Under the pieces are notes generated by a model. It was given only the letters and a program-made list of their open reading frames with translations. It had not been told where the DNA came from and ran no database searches. Made by a program: the position numbers and the translations under genes. A stretch of 64,000 nt of DNA from contig NZ_CP034753.1 in assembly GCF_004006235.1 (NCBI RefSeq), forward strand, positions 2,108,001-2,172,000, written 5' to 3'. Source of the stretch: Agromyces sp. LHK192. GTDB taxonomy: Bacteria; Actinomycetota; Actinomycetes; Actinomycetales; Microbacteriaceae. Of the stretch, positions 16,156-24,285 are shown one piece after another. Positions within the stretch are counted from its first letter, which is position 1; each line of letters begins with the position of its first letter.

Positions 16156-16615
16156 ACGTGGCGGGAGCCGGGGAGGAGCTCCCGCGCGGGTGTCAGGCCG
16201 CGCAGAAGGGCTTGATGCCCATCGCGCTCTCGAGGCCCTCCATGACGTGCTGCTTGAACAGGTCGTCGCCGGCCAGGGGTGCATCGGTCCACGCCGCGAT
16301 GTCGTGACCGAGGGTCGTGAGCCACGCCCGTCCGCCGTCGTAGTACTGGCACCAGCTCACGGGATGCGACTCGCCGTGGCCTGCCGGCGTCGCCTGGCTG
16401 GTCGCCTGGTCGACCTCGAGCAGCACGTTGACGTAGCTGGGGTACGGCGCGAGATTGTACCACTCGTCCTTGAACGCCCAGGTCCTGGGCATGAACGAGG
16501 TCGAGGCGTCCTTGCGGTTGATCCGCTCCACGGTTCCGTCGCGGTTCGGCCCGTGGTTGTAGAAGTTGGCTCCGCCGAGGAGACCCTCGTAGTACGGCCA
16601 GCTGTATTCCCTGAG

Positions 16616-16637
16616 TTCAACCGGTCGTTGCAACACC
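16616..16637 (+). repeat. IS30 left inverted repeat
   Basis: The repeat begins TTCAACCGGTCGTTGCAACA. It contains the stop codon of the transposase (16617-16619). Confidence 0.85.
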
Positions 16638-18056
16638 GGACTGTTGGAGTGAGCGTAGCTGCTCCTCGAACACCTCCGCGGGAGTCTTCCAGTCGAGACT
16701 CTTGCGTGGCCGGTTGTTGAGCGTGAGCGCGACAGCCTCGAGGTCTTCGGCACTCCAGCGCGATAGATCGGTCCCCTTCGGGAAGTACTGACGTAGCAGC
16801 CCGTTCGTGTTCTCGTTCGTCGGGCGCTGCCAGGGCGAGTGCGGGTCCGCGAAAAACACCTTCGTGCCGGTCTCGAGCGCGAACTGCGCATGTCCGGAGA
16901 GTTCTTTGCCGCGGTCCCAGGTGATCGTCTTTCGGAGCTGCTCGGGAAGCTTCGTCATCGACGTCGTCAATGCGGCGTTCATCGCCATCGCGCCGTAGCC
17001 GCCCAGCGCCGGACCGTTCTTCACCGGTGGTATCTCGCCCCAACCCTCAAGCCGAGGCAGATGCACGAGCAACGTCGAGCGGCTCCTGCGTTCGACGATC
17101 GTGCCGATCGCGGATCGGCCGGTGCCGATGATCAGGTCACCTTCCCAATGGCCGGGAACCGCGCGGTCCGCGGCCTCAGCAGGGCGCTCTGAGAACACCA
17201 CATCCTCGGTGACATGCCCCTGCGGTCGGTTGCGTGCTCGCGCTCGTGGTTGCCGGAGTGCACGGCCGGTCCGCAGGCAGGCGACGAGCTCGCGTTTGAG
17301 CGCGCCACGGCCTTGGATGAAGAGCGACTGGTAGATCGCCTCGTGGCTGATGCGCATGGACTCATCATCCGGGAAGTCGACCTGCAGCCGGTGCGAGATC
17401 TGCTCCGGACTCCACGCCAGCGTCCACCGCCGGTCCTGCCGGTGCGGCTTGTTCAGTCCTTTCCATGCCGGCGGTTCCGGCCCCACGACGATCGTGCCGT
17501 CTGATCGTCGGACGTGCCCGGACAGACGCTCCTGCACGTATTCGCGCAATCTGTCGTTGGTGACGAGCTTTCCGGCCTTCGGGCGCTTCGCGGCCTGCTG
17601 AGCCTTCCACTGCGCGACCAACGCCCGGTACTCCTGCTTCCCGCTCCGTGTGGCCGCGTTGCGACGCAGCTCGCGAGAGATCGTGCCGGGATCGCGCCCG
17701 ATCTTGCGCGCGATCTCACGAACTCCAACCTGCCTGGCACGAAGCAGCGCGATCTCCTCACGCTCCTCGAAGGTCAGGTAGCGCCCGGACGGCTCGGCCA
17801 ATGAGATCGGCGGCATGCCCCCAGCGTGGCGAAACCATCGGGACCCGACCGGCACGGACACGCCCACCTTCAACGCCGCTTCGGCCGAAGTGATGCCCGT
17901 CGCGATCAACTTCCAGAACTGCCGCTGCACCGCCCGCGAGGGCTCTGGCCGACCGGGTGAGCGCATCGGAGGTCGTAGCGCTCGATCCGCACGCCACTGC
18001 CGACGCGCCCCTTCAGGAACGTCACTCGTCTTCGCGAACCAATCCTTCGTCGCCAC
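16617..18056 (-). CDS. IS30-family transposase
   Basis: A 479-residue DDE transposase. The N-terminal HTH region has FEEREEIALLRARQVGVREI and IGRDPGTISRELRRN (about 95-135). The catalytic core shows HWEGDLIIG (first Asp), TWDRGKELSGH (second Asp) and SPWQRPTNENTNGLLRQYFP (Glu), the IS30 signature. The GTG start at 18056 follows a GGAGG site; the stop lies inside the left inverted repeat. It is somewhat longer than classic IS30 transposases (about 380-400), with an extra N-terminal 80-90 residues holding a second HTH-like segment. It appears intact. Confidence 0.92.
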   Translation of the reverse strand: MATKDWFAKTSDVPEGARRQWRADRALRPPMRSPGRPEPSRAVQRQFWKLIATGITSAEAALKVGVSVPVGSRWFRHAGGMPPISLAEPSGRYLTFEEREEIALLRARQVGVREIARKIGRDPGTISRELRRNAATRSGKQEYRALVAQWKAQQAAKRPKAGKLVTNDRLREYVQERLSGHVRRSDGTIVVGPEPPAWKGLNKPHRQDRRWTLAWSPEQISHRLQVDFPDDESMRISHEAIYQSLFIQGRGALKRELVACLRTGRALRQPRARARNRPQGHVTEDVVFSERPAEAADRAVPGHWEGDLIIGTGRSAIGTIVERRSRSTLLVHLPRLEGWGEIPPVKNGPALGGYGAMAMNAALTTSMTKLPEQLRKTITWDRGKELSGHAQFALETGTKVFFADPHSPWQRPTNENTNGLLRQYFPKGTDLSRWSAEDLEAVALTLNNRPRKSLDWKTPAEVFEEQLRSLQQSGVATTG

Positions 18057-18078
18057 TGCTGAACACCTCCACGATCAA

Positions 18079-18100
18079 GGTGTTGCGACGACCAGTTGAA
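18079..18100 (-). repeat. IS30 right inverted repeat
   Basis: Read inward it begins TTCAACTGGTCGTCGCAACA, differing from the left repeat at two of 22 positions. Confidence 0.85.
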
Positions 18101-18794
18101 TCCACCTTCGGCGCCGAACGCGTTGTGGATCCCGACGAAGCCGCCGCCGCCGCGCACGTACTGCATGAGCGTGGTCTGCGCGGTGTCGTCGAGCGTGTCG
18201 CGGTTCGAGCTCAGGAAGACGACCGCCTGGTAGTTGTTCAGCCGGAACTGCGACAGGTCCTCCGTGTAGTCGGCGGCGATGCCCCGCTCAGCGGCCCACG
18301 CGATCATCGCGGCCTGGGCGACGTTGTCGGCGTTCAGCGGCGGGTTCAGGCCGGCCGCGAGCGGTGTGCCGAGGTGCGCGTGGCGAGGGCCCGCGGTGCG
18401 GCTCCAGATGAGGATCCGCTTCTGTTCGCCTTCGACCCAGCCGTTCCCGTAGTCGTTGTAGCACTCGGGGTCGACACCGCGGCACACGCCGTAGTCCTTG
18501 ATCTCGTCGAGGTAGATCGACTCCGCCGTCACCGAGTGCCGGCCGCCGTCCCGATCGCCGCCACGGCCGTCTCGCCAGTTGCCGTCCCCCCAGTCGCCGT
18601 GGCCGCCCATGGCGGTTCCGCCGAGCGCGATCCCGGCACCGAGCGCCGCCGCCGCGACCAGGCCGGCCGCGGAGCGTATGCGTGACTTCATGTGATCTCC
18701 TTTGATCGGGTGGTGCTGACTCCTCGGCGCCGGCCACCGTCGACCCGGGGCTGAGCGGCAATCTAGGAGCGCGGCGAGCCGCGCGGCAAAGCGC

Positions 18795-18811
18795 GTTCCA
18801 CCCAGTAGGCC
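18795..18811. promoter_or_regulatory. possible operator-like copy g upstream of ThuA gene
   Basis: GTTCCACCCAGTAGGCC keeps the left half-site of the island palindrome but has a degenerate right half. It lies 104 bases upstream of the ThuA start. It may mark this gene as a former regulon member or be chance. Confidence 0.25.
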
Positions 18812-18872
18812 GACCCGCGACATCCGCCTCGCAATCGGCGCCGGAGCAGCGTGCCGTCGGCAGAATCGCAGG

Positions 18873-19922
18873 GTGAGCGAGAACCTGCCGAACGGCCGCC
18901 TGCTGGTCGTGAACAAGGACGACGACACCCTCGGGATCGTCGACTTCGACCGCGGAGCCACGGTCGCGACCGTGCCGCTCATTGGCACCTCGGGGCACGA
19001 GGTCGCCGTGACGCCCGACCGGCGATCGGCCCTCGTGCCGATCTACAGCGACGCCCCGGTCGGGGTTCCCGGCATCGAGGGACGCACGATCGACGTGATC
19101 GACCTCGAGTCGGCGAACGTCATCCGCACGGTCGACCTCGGCGGCCCGGCGCGACCGCACTGCCCGATGTTCGGCGACGGATGGCTCTACGTGACCGCCG
19201 AGAGCCGGAACGCGGTGCTCGTACTCGACCCCGCAACGCTCGAGGTCGTCGGATCGATCGACACCGGCGCGGCCCAGTCGCACATGCTGGCGGTCTCCGG
19301 TGACGGCTCGATCGGATGCACGGCCAACGTCGAGCCGGGCAGCGTGAGCATCCTCGACCTGACGACGCGGAGCCTGCGGGCCGTCGTGCCGGTCGCCGCG
19401 AAGATCAACCGGATCGCCCTCTCCCCCGACGGACGCACCGCCTACACGGCCGATCAGCAGGATGCCCGTCTCGCCGTCGTCGACGTCGCCCGGGGTCGCG
19501 TCGAGCGGTGGATCGACCTCCCGGCCGTCGGATTCGGCGCCGCGCTCACCCCCTCCGGCGATCTCGTCGTCGCACTGCGATCAGCCGACGCGGTCGCCGT
19601 GGTCGATCCCTCGGCGTCGGATGCCTCGCCGACACGGCTGATCACCACTCCCCGGTGGCCGCAGATGATCGTGCTCGACCCGAGCGGGACGCACGCCTAC
19701 ACCGCGTGCCGCGACGACGAGGTCGCCGTCGAGATCGACCTCGCGGCCGGACGGGTCGCACGGACGGCCGCCGTCGGCCGGGATCCCGACGGGATCGCGT
19801 GGGTAGGCGGTCAGCCGCGTCCGGTCGTGTCGGCATCGGCGAGCTCCGCCTCGTGGGTCGCCGCCCACGACGCGAGCAGGTGGAGCGCGTCCGCGCTCGG
19901 CGACCCGGCGGGCGCGGTGTAG
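18873..19922 (+). CDS. YVTN/NHL-type beta-propeller protein
   Basis: A 349-residue protein with about six to seven repeats of 40-45 residues carrying D-x-x-SGT/DGR-x-A-Y/L motifs (ALSPDGRTAYTADQQDARLAVVDV, VLDPSGTHAYTACRDDEVAVEI). It forms a propeller but has no signal peptide, so it is probably cytoplasmic or non-classically placed. The GTG start at 18873 opens directly on the first blade. The final 37 residues or so lie past the last recognisable blade and are antisense to the XRE gene, with a 112-base tail-to-tail overlap. Function is unknown. Confidence 0.75.
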   Translation: MSENLPNGRLLVVNKDDDTLGIVDFDRGATVATVPLIGTSGHEVAVTPDRRSALVPIYSDAPVGVPGIEGRTIDVIDLESANVIRTVDLGGPARPHCPMFGDGWLYVTAESRNAVLVLDPATLEVVGSIDTGAAQSHMLAVSGDGSIGCTANVEPGSVSILDLTTRSLRAVVPVAAKINRIALSPDGRTAYTADQQDARLAVVDVARGRVERWIDLPAVGFGAALTPSGDLVVALRSADAVAVVDPSASDASPTRLITTPRWPQMIVLDPSGTHAYTACRDDEVAVEIDLAAGRVARTAAVGRDPDGIAWVGGQPRPVVSASASSASWVAAHDASRWSASALGDPAGAV

Positions 19923-20695
19923 ACGTTGAGCACCAGGCCGGGTTCGCTCGGAAGCTCCATCGACTCGTAGTTCAGGTCGAGGTCGCCGACGATCGGATGC
20001 CGCAACCGCTTGATGCCGCTGCGGTGGAACTTCACGTCGCGCGAAGCCCACCGTCGGCGGAACACCTCGCTCTTCGTCGACAGTTCGCCGATGAGCTGGA
20101 TCAGATCAGGGTCGTGGGGGTTGCGACCGGCCTCCAGGCGCAGCATCGACGACGCGTCGTGGAGGATCTGGTCGTAGTCGCGCCAGAACTCTCGCGCTGC
20201 CGGATTCAGGTAGGCGAATCGCGTGGTGTTCACCGGGCGGTGCGGGTCGTCGAACACCGGCGCGTAGAGCGCCCGGCCCATCCGGTTGGTCGCGAGGATG
20301 TCGTGACGCGCATTGCGGACCCAGGCCGGGGCATCCGACATCGCATCGAGTACCTGCTGCACGGCCGGGCGCACGGAGCCTGCGGGCTTCCGTCGCCGGC
20401 GCGGCGACCCGCCCTCGGCTCGGGCGAGGTCGAAGAGGTACTGCCGCTCGGCGTCGTCGAGCCTGAGCGCGTTCGCGAGCGCGTCGAGGACGCCCTCGGA
20501 TGCCCCGGAGAGGTTGCCGCGCTCGAGCCGCACGTAGTAGTCGACGGAGACGCCGGCGAGCATCGCGACCTCCTCACGGCGCAACCCGGGCACGCGTCGG
20601 TTGCCGCCGTACGCGGGAAGCCCCGCCGCGTCGGGCGTGAGCCGGCCGCGGCGGGTGGAGAGGAACTCCCTGACCTCTGCGCGCAGATCGCTCAT
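19811..20695 (-). CDS. XRE-family regulator with MmyB-like ligand domain
   Basis: A 294-residue regulator. The N-terminal HTH (about 35-95: RRVPGLRREEVAMLAGVSVDYYVRLERG) is followed by a MmyB-like sensor domain (about 110-280: RNARHDILATNRMGRALYAPVF, DLIQLIGELSTKSEVFRRRWA, NVYTAPAGSPSADALHLLASW). This is the common actinobacterial 'helix-turn-helix transcriptional regulator' that controls adjacent oxidoreductases. Its start faces the aldo/keto reductase gene, with 129 bases between, so it probably regulates that gene. Its 3' end overlaps the propeller gene. Confidence 0.88.
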   Translation of the reverse strand: MSDLRAEVREFLSTRRGRLTPDAAGLPAYGGNRRVPGLRREEVAMLAGVSVDYYVRLERGNLSGASEGVLDALANALRLDDAERQYLFDLARAEGGSPRRRRKPAGSVRPAVQQVLDAMSDAPAWVRNARHDILATNRMGRALYAPVFDDPHRPVNTTRFAYLNPAAREFWRDYDQILHDASSMLRLEAGRNPHDPDLIQLIGELSTKSEVFRRRWASRDVKFHRSGIKRLRHPIVGDLDLNYESMELPSEPGLVLNVYTAPAGSPSADALHLLASWAATHEAELADADTTGRG

Positions 20696-20824
20696 GCGCC
20701 CAACCGTACGCGGGCGCGAAGCGCGCCGGGAGGTCCTGCGAGTACCTGCCCGCGCGGCAGGGCGGGCGAGCGGGGTACCGTCGGGGCCTCCCTTCGGCGC
20801 GGGCACCTCCGTAGCGTGGAACGG

Positions 20825-21714
20825 GTGAGTGCAGAACTGATCCTCAACAACGGCGTCCGGATGCCGACGCTCGGCCTCGGCGTGTTCCAGAGCCCGCCCG
20901 ACGAGACGGCGAGGGCGGTCGAGGCCGCCCTCGCGGTCGGGTACCGACACATCGACACGGCGGCGGCCTACGGCAACGAACGACAGGTCGGCGAGGGCAT
21001 CCGACGGTCGGGGCTCGACCGAGCGGACGTCTTCATCGAGACCAAGGTGTGGCCGAGCGATTACGGAACCGACGAGACGCTGCACGCCTGGGAGAAATCC
21101 ATGCGCAAGCTCGGCGTCGAGCAGATCGACCTGTTGATCCTCCACCAGCAGGCCGCGAACCTGTTCGACCGCACGGTGGCGGCCTACCGTGCCCTCGAAA
21201 TCCTGCTGGCCGACGGCCGGGTGCGGGCGATCGGCGTGAGCAACTTCACGACCGACGCCCTGGACCGGCTGATGGCCGAGGTCGAGGTGACGCGGCCGTG
21301 AACCAGGTGGAGCTCCACCCGTACCACGCGCAGCCCGAACTGCAGCGGGCGGACACGGCACGGGGAATCCTCACCCAGGCGTGGTCGCCGATCGGCGGCA
21401 TCACGTTCTACCCCGGCCCGTGGGGCGACGAACGGCGCAATGTCATGCATGACCCGACGATCGTCGCCATCGCCGACGCGCACGGCAAGTCGGCCGCCCA
21501 GGTCATGCTCCGCTGGCACCTCCAGCAGGGCCGCTCGGCGATCCCGAAGTCGACGAACCCGTCACGCATCGCCGAGAACTTCGACGTCTTCGACTTCGAC
21601 CTCTCAGCCGACGAGCTCGCACGCATCGACGCACTCGACACCGGCAGGGGCAGCGGCCCGGACCCCGACCGGGAGTTCGACGAGCGCATGCTGTTCCCGA
21701 TCCCCGAGGACTGA
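20825..21714 (+). pseudogene. aldo/keto reductase with single-base frameshift
   Basis: The first frame (GTG at 20825 to TGA at 21301) encodes the catalytic half: HIDTAAAYGNE (Asp and Tyr), ETKVW (Lys), LLILHQQ (His) and AIGVSNFT. The protein then continues in the next frame from about 21290: VNQVELHPYHAQPEL, MLRWHLQQGRSAIPKS, the NADP-binding tail and a stop at 21714. At 21290-21300 the reading GTGACGCGGCCGTGA needs one extra base to give the conserved TPAVNQVELHPY. The repaired protein would be 296 residues, a normal AKR length. It is either a recent pseudogene or a one-base consensus error in a GC-rich run. The XRE regulator is divergent. Confidence 0.88.
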
Positions 21715-21813
21715 GCAGGAAGGAGGAGGACGTCGGTCGCGCACAGGGGTACCGTCGGTACCCGGCACGGCAGGGACTCCCCCGCCCGGTTCGACGCAGG
21801 TGGGATGGATGAC

Positions 21814-22863
21814 ATGAAGGCCACGTTCATGTACGGCGCCGGCGATGTCCGCGTCGAGACCGTCCCCGACCCCGTCATCCAGTCCCCCACCGATGCGATC
21901 GTGCGCACCGTGCGCACGTGCGTCTGCGGATCCGACCTGCATCCGTACCACTCGATGGCGGCTTCCGAGCACGGCACCTCGATGGGCCACGAGCTCATCG
22001 CCATCGTCGAAGAGGTCGGCTCGGCCGTCACGACCGTCAAGCCAGGAGACTTCGTCGTCGCGCCGTTCGCGTTCCAGGACAACACCTGCGTGTTCTGCCG
22101 CGAGGGCGTTCAGACCGCGTGCATCCACGGCGGCTGGTACGGCACCCCGGCTGCGGCCGGGCTGCAGGCCGAGTTCGCCCGCATCCCCCAGGCCGACGGG
22201 TCGCTCGTCGTCGTGCCCGGCGTCGATCCCGCCGACGCCGACGAGTCGCTGCTCGCCTCCCTGCTGACCCTCTCCGACGTCTACCTGACCGGATACCACG
22301 CCGCGCACATGGGCCAGGTCGGGCCCGGCAAGACCGTCACGGTGGTCGGCGACGGAGCGGTCGGACTCGGCGCGGTGCTCGCCTCCCGGCGATTCCGTGC
22401 CGGGCGCATCATCCTGATGGGCCGCCACACCGACCGCACCGACCTCGGTGTCGAGTTCGGCGCGACCGACGTCGTCGCCGAACGCGGCGAAGACGGCATC
22501 GCACGCGTCATGGACCTCACCGACGGCGAGGGCAGCCACATCGTGCTCGAGGCCGTCGGGCACCTGCCCGCCTACGAGCAGGCGTACGGCATCGTCCGCC
22601 CGGGCGGCATCATCTCGCGCGTCGGCGTCCCGCAATACGAGGATGCCCCCATCGGCTTCGGCTCGCTGTTCGGGAAGAACGCTCGCCTGGCCGGCGGTCC
22701 CGCCCCCGTCCGCGCCTACCTCGAACCGGCCATCCAGCAGGTCCTGAACGGTGAGATCGATCCGGGCAGGGTCTTCGACCGCACCGTCGCCCTCGACGAC
22801 ATCGCCACCGGGTACGCGGCAATGGATGCCCGCGAAGCCCTCAAGGTGATGGTCACCGTCTGA
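21814..22863 (+). CDS. zinc-dependent alcohol dehydrogenase (MDR superfamily)
   Basis: A 349-residue medium-chain dehydrogenase. Catalytic zinc site: C-G-S-D near CVCGSDLHPYHS and GHE in SMGHELIAIVEE; a structural-zinc-type region CVFCREGVQTAC has fewer cysteines than the classic four. The cofactor fold has VVGDGAVGLGAVLA (about 172-185). The start at 21814 (MKATFMYG) is preferred to 21805 because AGGTGGG lies at proper spacing and the family begins this way. It oxidises an alcohol or reduces an aldehyde; substrate unknown. It is separated from the AKR gene by 99 bases. Confidence 0.88.
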   Translation: MKATFMYGAGDVRVETVPDPVIQSPTDAIVRTVRTCVCGSDLHPYHSMAASEHGTSMGHELIAIVEEVGSAVTTVKPGDFVVAPFAFQDNTCVFCREGVQTACIHGGWYGTPAAAGLQAEFARIPQADGSLVVVPGVDPADADESLLASLLTLSDVYLTGYHAAHMGQVGPGKTVTVVGDGAVGLGAVLASRRFRAGRIILMGRHTDRTDLGVEFGATDVVAERGEDGIARVMDLTDGEGSHIVLEAVGHLPAYEQAYGIVRPGGIISRVGVPQYEDAPIGFGSLFGKNARLAGGPAPVRAYLEPAIQQVLNGEIDPGRVFDRTVALDDIATGYAAMDAREALKVMVTV

Positions 22864-22892
22864 CGCTTCGATCCGACGGGGTCGCCACGACG

Positions 22893-24116
22893 TCAGTACG
22901 GGTGATCGGGATTGTTCTCCGTCGGGATGTCGATGTTGATCCGCTGGAACGGGTTCAGGTAGAACAGCGCGAACAGGCGGATCAGCTCCTCGAACGCCGA
23001 GTAGATCGTCGGCGCCAAGGGGATCGGCAGCCCGGCCTCGCGGATCTTGATGAAGATCGGCCAGGCTTCCGAGACGGTCTTCTGCAGCAGCGGGCGGCGC
23101 TGCAGTTCGAGCATGTCGGTCACGGTGTCGCCCAGCATGTACCGCGTGACGGCCTCGAACAGTGGCTGGGTGACCAGTGTGAAGTCGATGTACTCGCCGA
23201 GGTTCACGAGCTTGTCGGCGAGCTTCACGCCTTCGTCGGTGCGCGCGAGGATCGGCACCAGGACCTGCTGGCGCTGCAACTCCGCCTGCTCCCAGCTCAC
23301 GGGGATGAACTCGTCGTTCACGCCGAGCATCGACGCGGTCACCTGCCACAGGTGCAGGTAGGCATCCGATTCGTTCTTCGGAATCCGCACGCCCCACTCG
23401 TTGAGCTTCTGCATCACCGATGAGGCAAGGCTGTGCCAGGTGACGAGGATGTCGTGCTGGCTGATCGGGATCTGCTCGTCGGCGGATGCCCGCCAGTACG
23501 GCGACTGCGGCAGCAGGTGGCGGACTGCGGAGTGCGTGAGCCGGGTCTTCACGCAGGTGACGATCATCTGCCCCTCGGGCCGGTAGGCACGGTATGCGCC
23601 GATGTCGTAGCCGAGCTTGGCGGTCTTCGCGATCCGGTCGCGGATGTCCCCTCCGCCCTTGGACCAGTAGACCGCCCGCGCCTCGCGCGGGATCGCCGCG
23701 CTCATCATGCCGCTGTTCATGCCGTACAGGACCCCGAGGTAGAGCCCGCGCTTCGTGGCGAAGCGGTACGCCGTGTCGAGCCTGCCGAGGTCCGTCCACG
23801 TCGGAAGGGTGCGCGCCATGTCGACGATGCCCTGGACGTCGGCGGGAAGCCCGGACGGTACCGCCTGCCCGTTGTAGATCCACGGCTTGAGGACGCGGTT
23901 GACGTCAGGCACCCCGCCGCGGTCGAGCAGCGCGGCCATTACGGGGTCGACGCGGTCGTCCCAGACGAACCGCGGATCGCGCGTCGTGTCGCTCCGGGCG
24001 ATGGAGCCGAGGGAGGACCAGGTCCAGGCGTAGGAGGGACTCGCGGCGGCGAGCGCACCGGCCGCGCCGAGTGCGCCGCCGGCGAGGAGGAGCTTTCGTC
24101 TGCTGAGGTCTGACAT
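22893..24116 (-). CDS. lcp: Lcp-type rubber (polyisoprene) oxygenase homologue
   Basis: A 407-residue exported protein of the MpaB/rubber oxygenase catalytic domain family. The Tat signal SRRKLLLAGG precedes a hydrophobic stretch ending SPSYA (about 5-30). The residues known to form the b-type heme pocket of Streptomyces LcpK30 (E148, R164, K167, T168, H198) occur here as E145, R161, K164, T165 and H195, a constant offset of three. Further blocks are RLTHSAVRHLLPQSPYW and PISQHDILVTWHSL. Lcp cleaves cis-1,4-polyisoprene outside the cell to oligo-isoprenoid aldehydes. The start has AAGGAG nine bases upstream. The promoter has a perfect palindrome just downstream of its -10. Lcp-like proteins of other substrate range are possible. 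Confidence 0.88.
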   Translation of the reverse strand: MSDLSRRKLLLAGGALGAAGALAAASPSYAWTWSSLGSIARSDTTRDPRFVWDDRVDPVMAALLDRGGVPDVNRVLKPWIYNGQAVPSGLPADVQGIVDMARTLPTWTDLGRLDTAYRFATKRGLYLGVLYGMNSGMMSAAIPREARAVYWSKGGGDIRDRIAKTAKLGYDIGAYRAYRPEGQMIVTCVKTRLTHSAVRHLLPQSPYWRASADEQIPISQHDILVTWHSLASSVMQKLNEWGVRIPKNESDAYLHLWQVTASMLGVNDEFIPVSWEQAELQRQQVLVPILARTDEGVKLADKLVNLGEYIDFTLVTQPLFEAVTRYMLGDTVTDMLELQRRPLLQKTVSEAWPIFIKIREAGLPIPLAPTIYSAFEELIRLFALFYLNPFQRINIDIPTENNPDHPY

Positions 24117-24150
24117 CGATCGAACTCCTTTGTCCGTACTGCGGTCAGTT

Positions 24151-24166
24151 GTGAATCGCGATTCAC
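24151..24166. promoter_or_regulatory. perfect 16-bp palindromic operator (lcp/tetR)
   Basis: GTGAATCGCGATTCAC is a perfect palindrome, flanked by TT on both sides. It lies about five bases downstream of the lcp -10 hexamer and upstream of the divergent TetR gene, an ideal repressor site for the adjacent TetR protein. Confidence 0.75.
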
Positions 24167-24171
24167 TTCGC

Positions 24172-24201
24172 ATCGTAGGATGCCTATTGACGAAATGACA
24201 A
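24172..24201 (-). promoter_or_regulatory. putative lcp promoter
   Basis: On the minus strand TTGTCA (24201-24196), an 18-base spacer and TACGAT (24177-24172) precede the palindrome. Transcription would begin at about 24165, inside the operator. Confidence 0.5.
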
Positions 24202-24285
24202 CAAGATCTCACGATCCGGCCCCCTACGCCCGATCGCGATCTTCGCCTGCCCGGTCGACGGTCTCAGCTGCGGCAGAATGAAGGC

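Larger units (their letters stand above)
16616..18100 (-). mobile_element. IS30-family insertion sequence (1485 bp)
   Basis: The element has 22-bp imperfect inverted repeats (20 of 22 identical), one transposase gene filling nearly all of it, and splits a ThuA gene. No target duplication is visible: the left flank ends CTGAG and the right flank begins TCCAC. IS30 elements normally duplicate 2-3 bp, so the duplication was lost or the insertion was unusual. Only one copy is seen in this window. Confidence 0.88.
16193..18691 (-). pseudogene. secreted ThuA-domain protein, split by an IS30 element
   Basis: The 5' part (18691-18101, 197 codons) encodes a signal peptide (MKSRIRSAAG plus hydrophobic core) and the first half of a ThuA/glutamine-amidotransferase-like domain: RILIWSRTAGPRHAH, YQAVVFLSSN, GGGGFVGIHNAFGAEGG. 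The 3' part (16615-16193, 140 codons) continues YSWPYYEGLLGGANFYNHGP to the stop. Removing 16616-18100 joins the halves in frame into a 337-residue protein with no gap against the ThuA pattern. ThuA-like proteins are linked to sugar or keto-sugar metabolism; the exact role is unknown. As it stands the gene is interrupted; the first part reads into the element and soon loses the domain. Confidence 0.85.
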
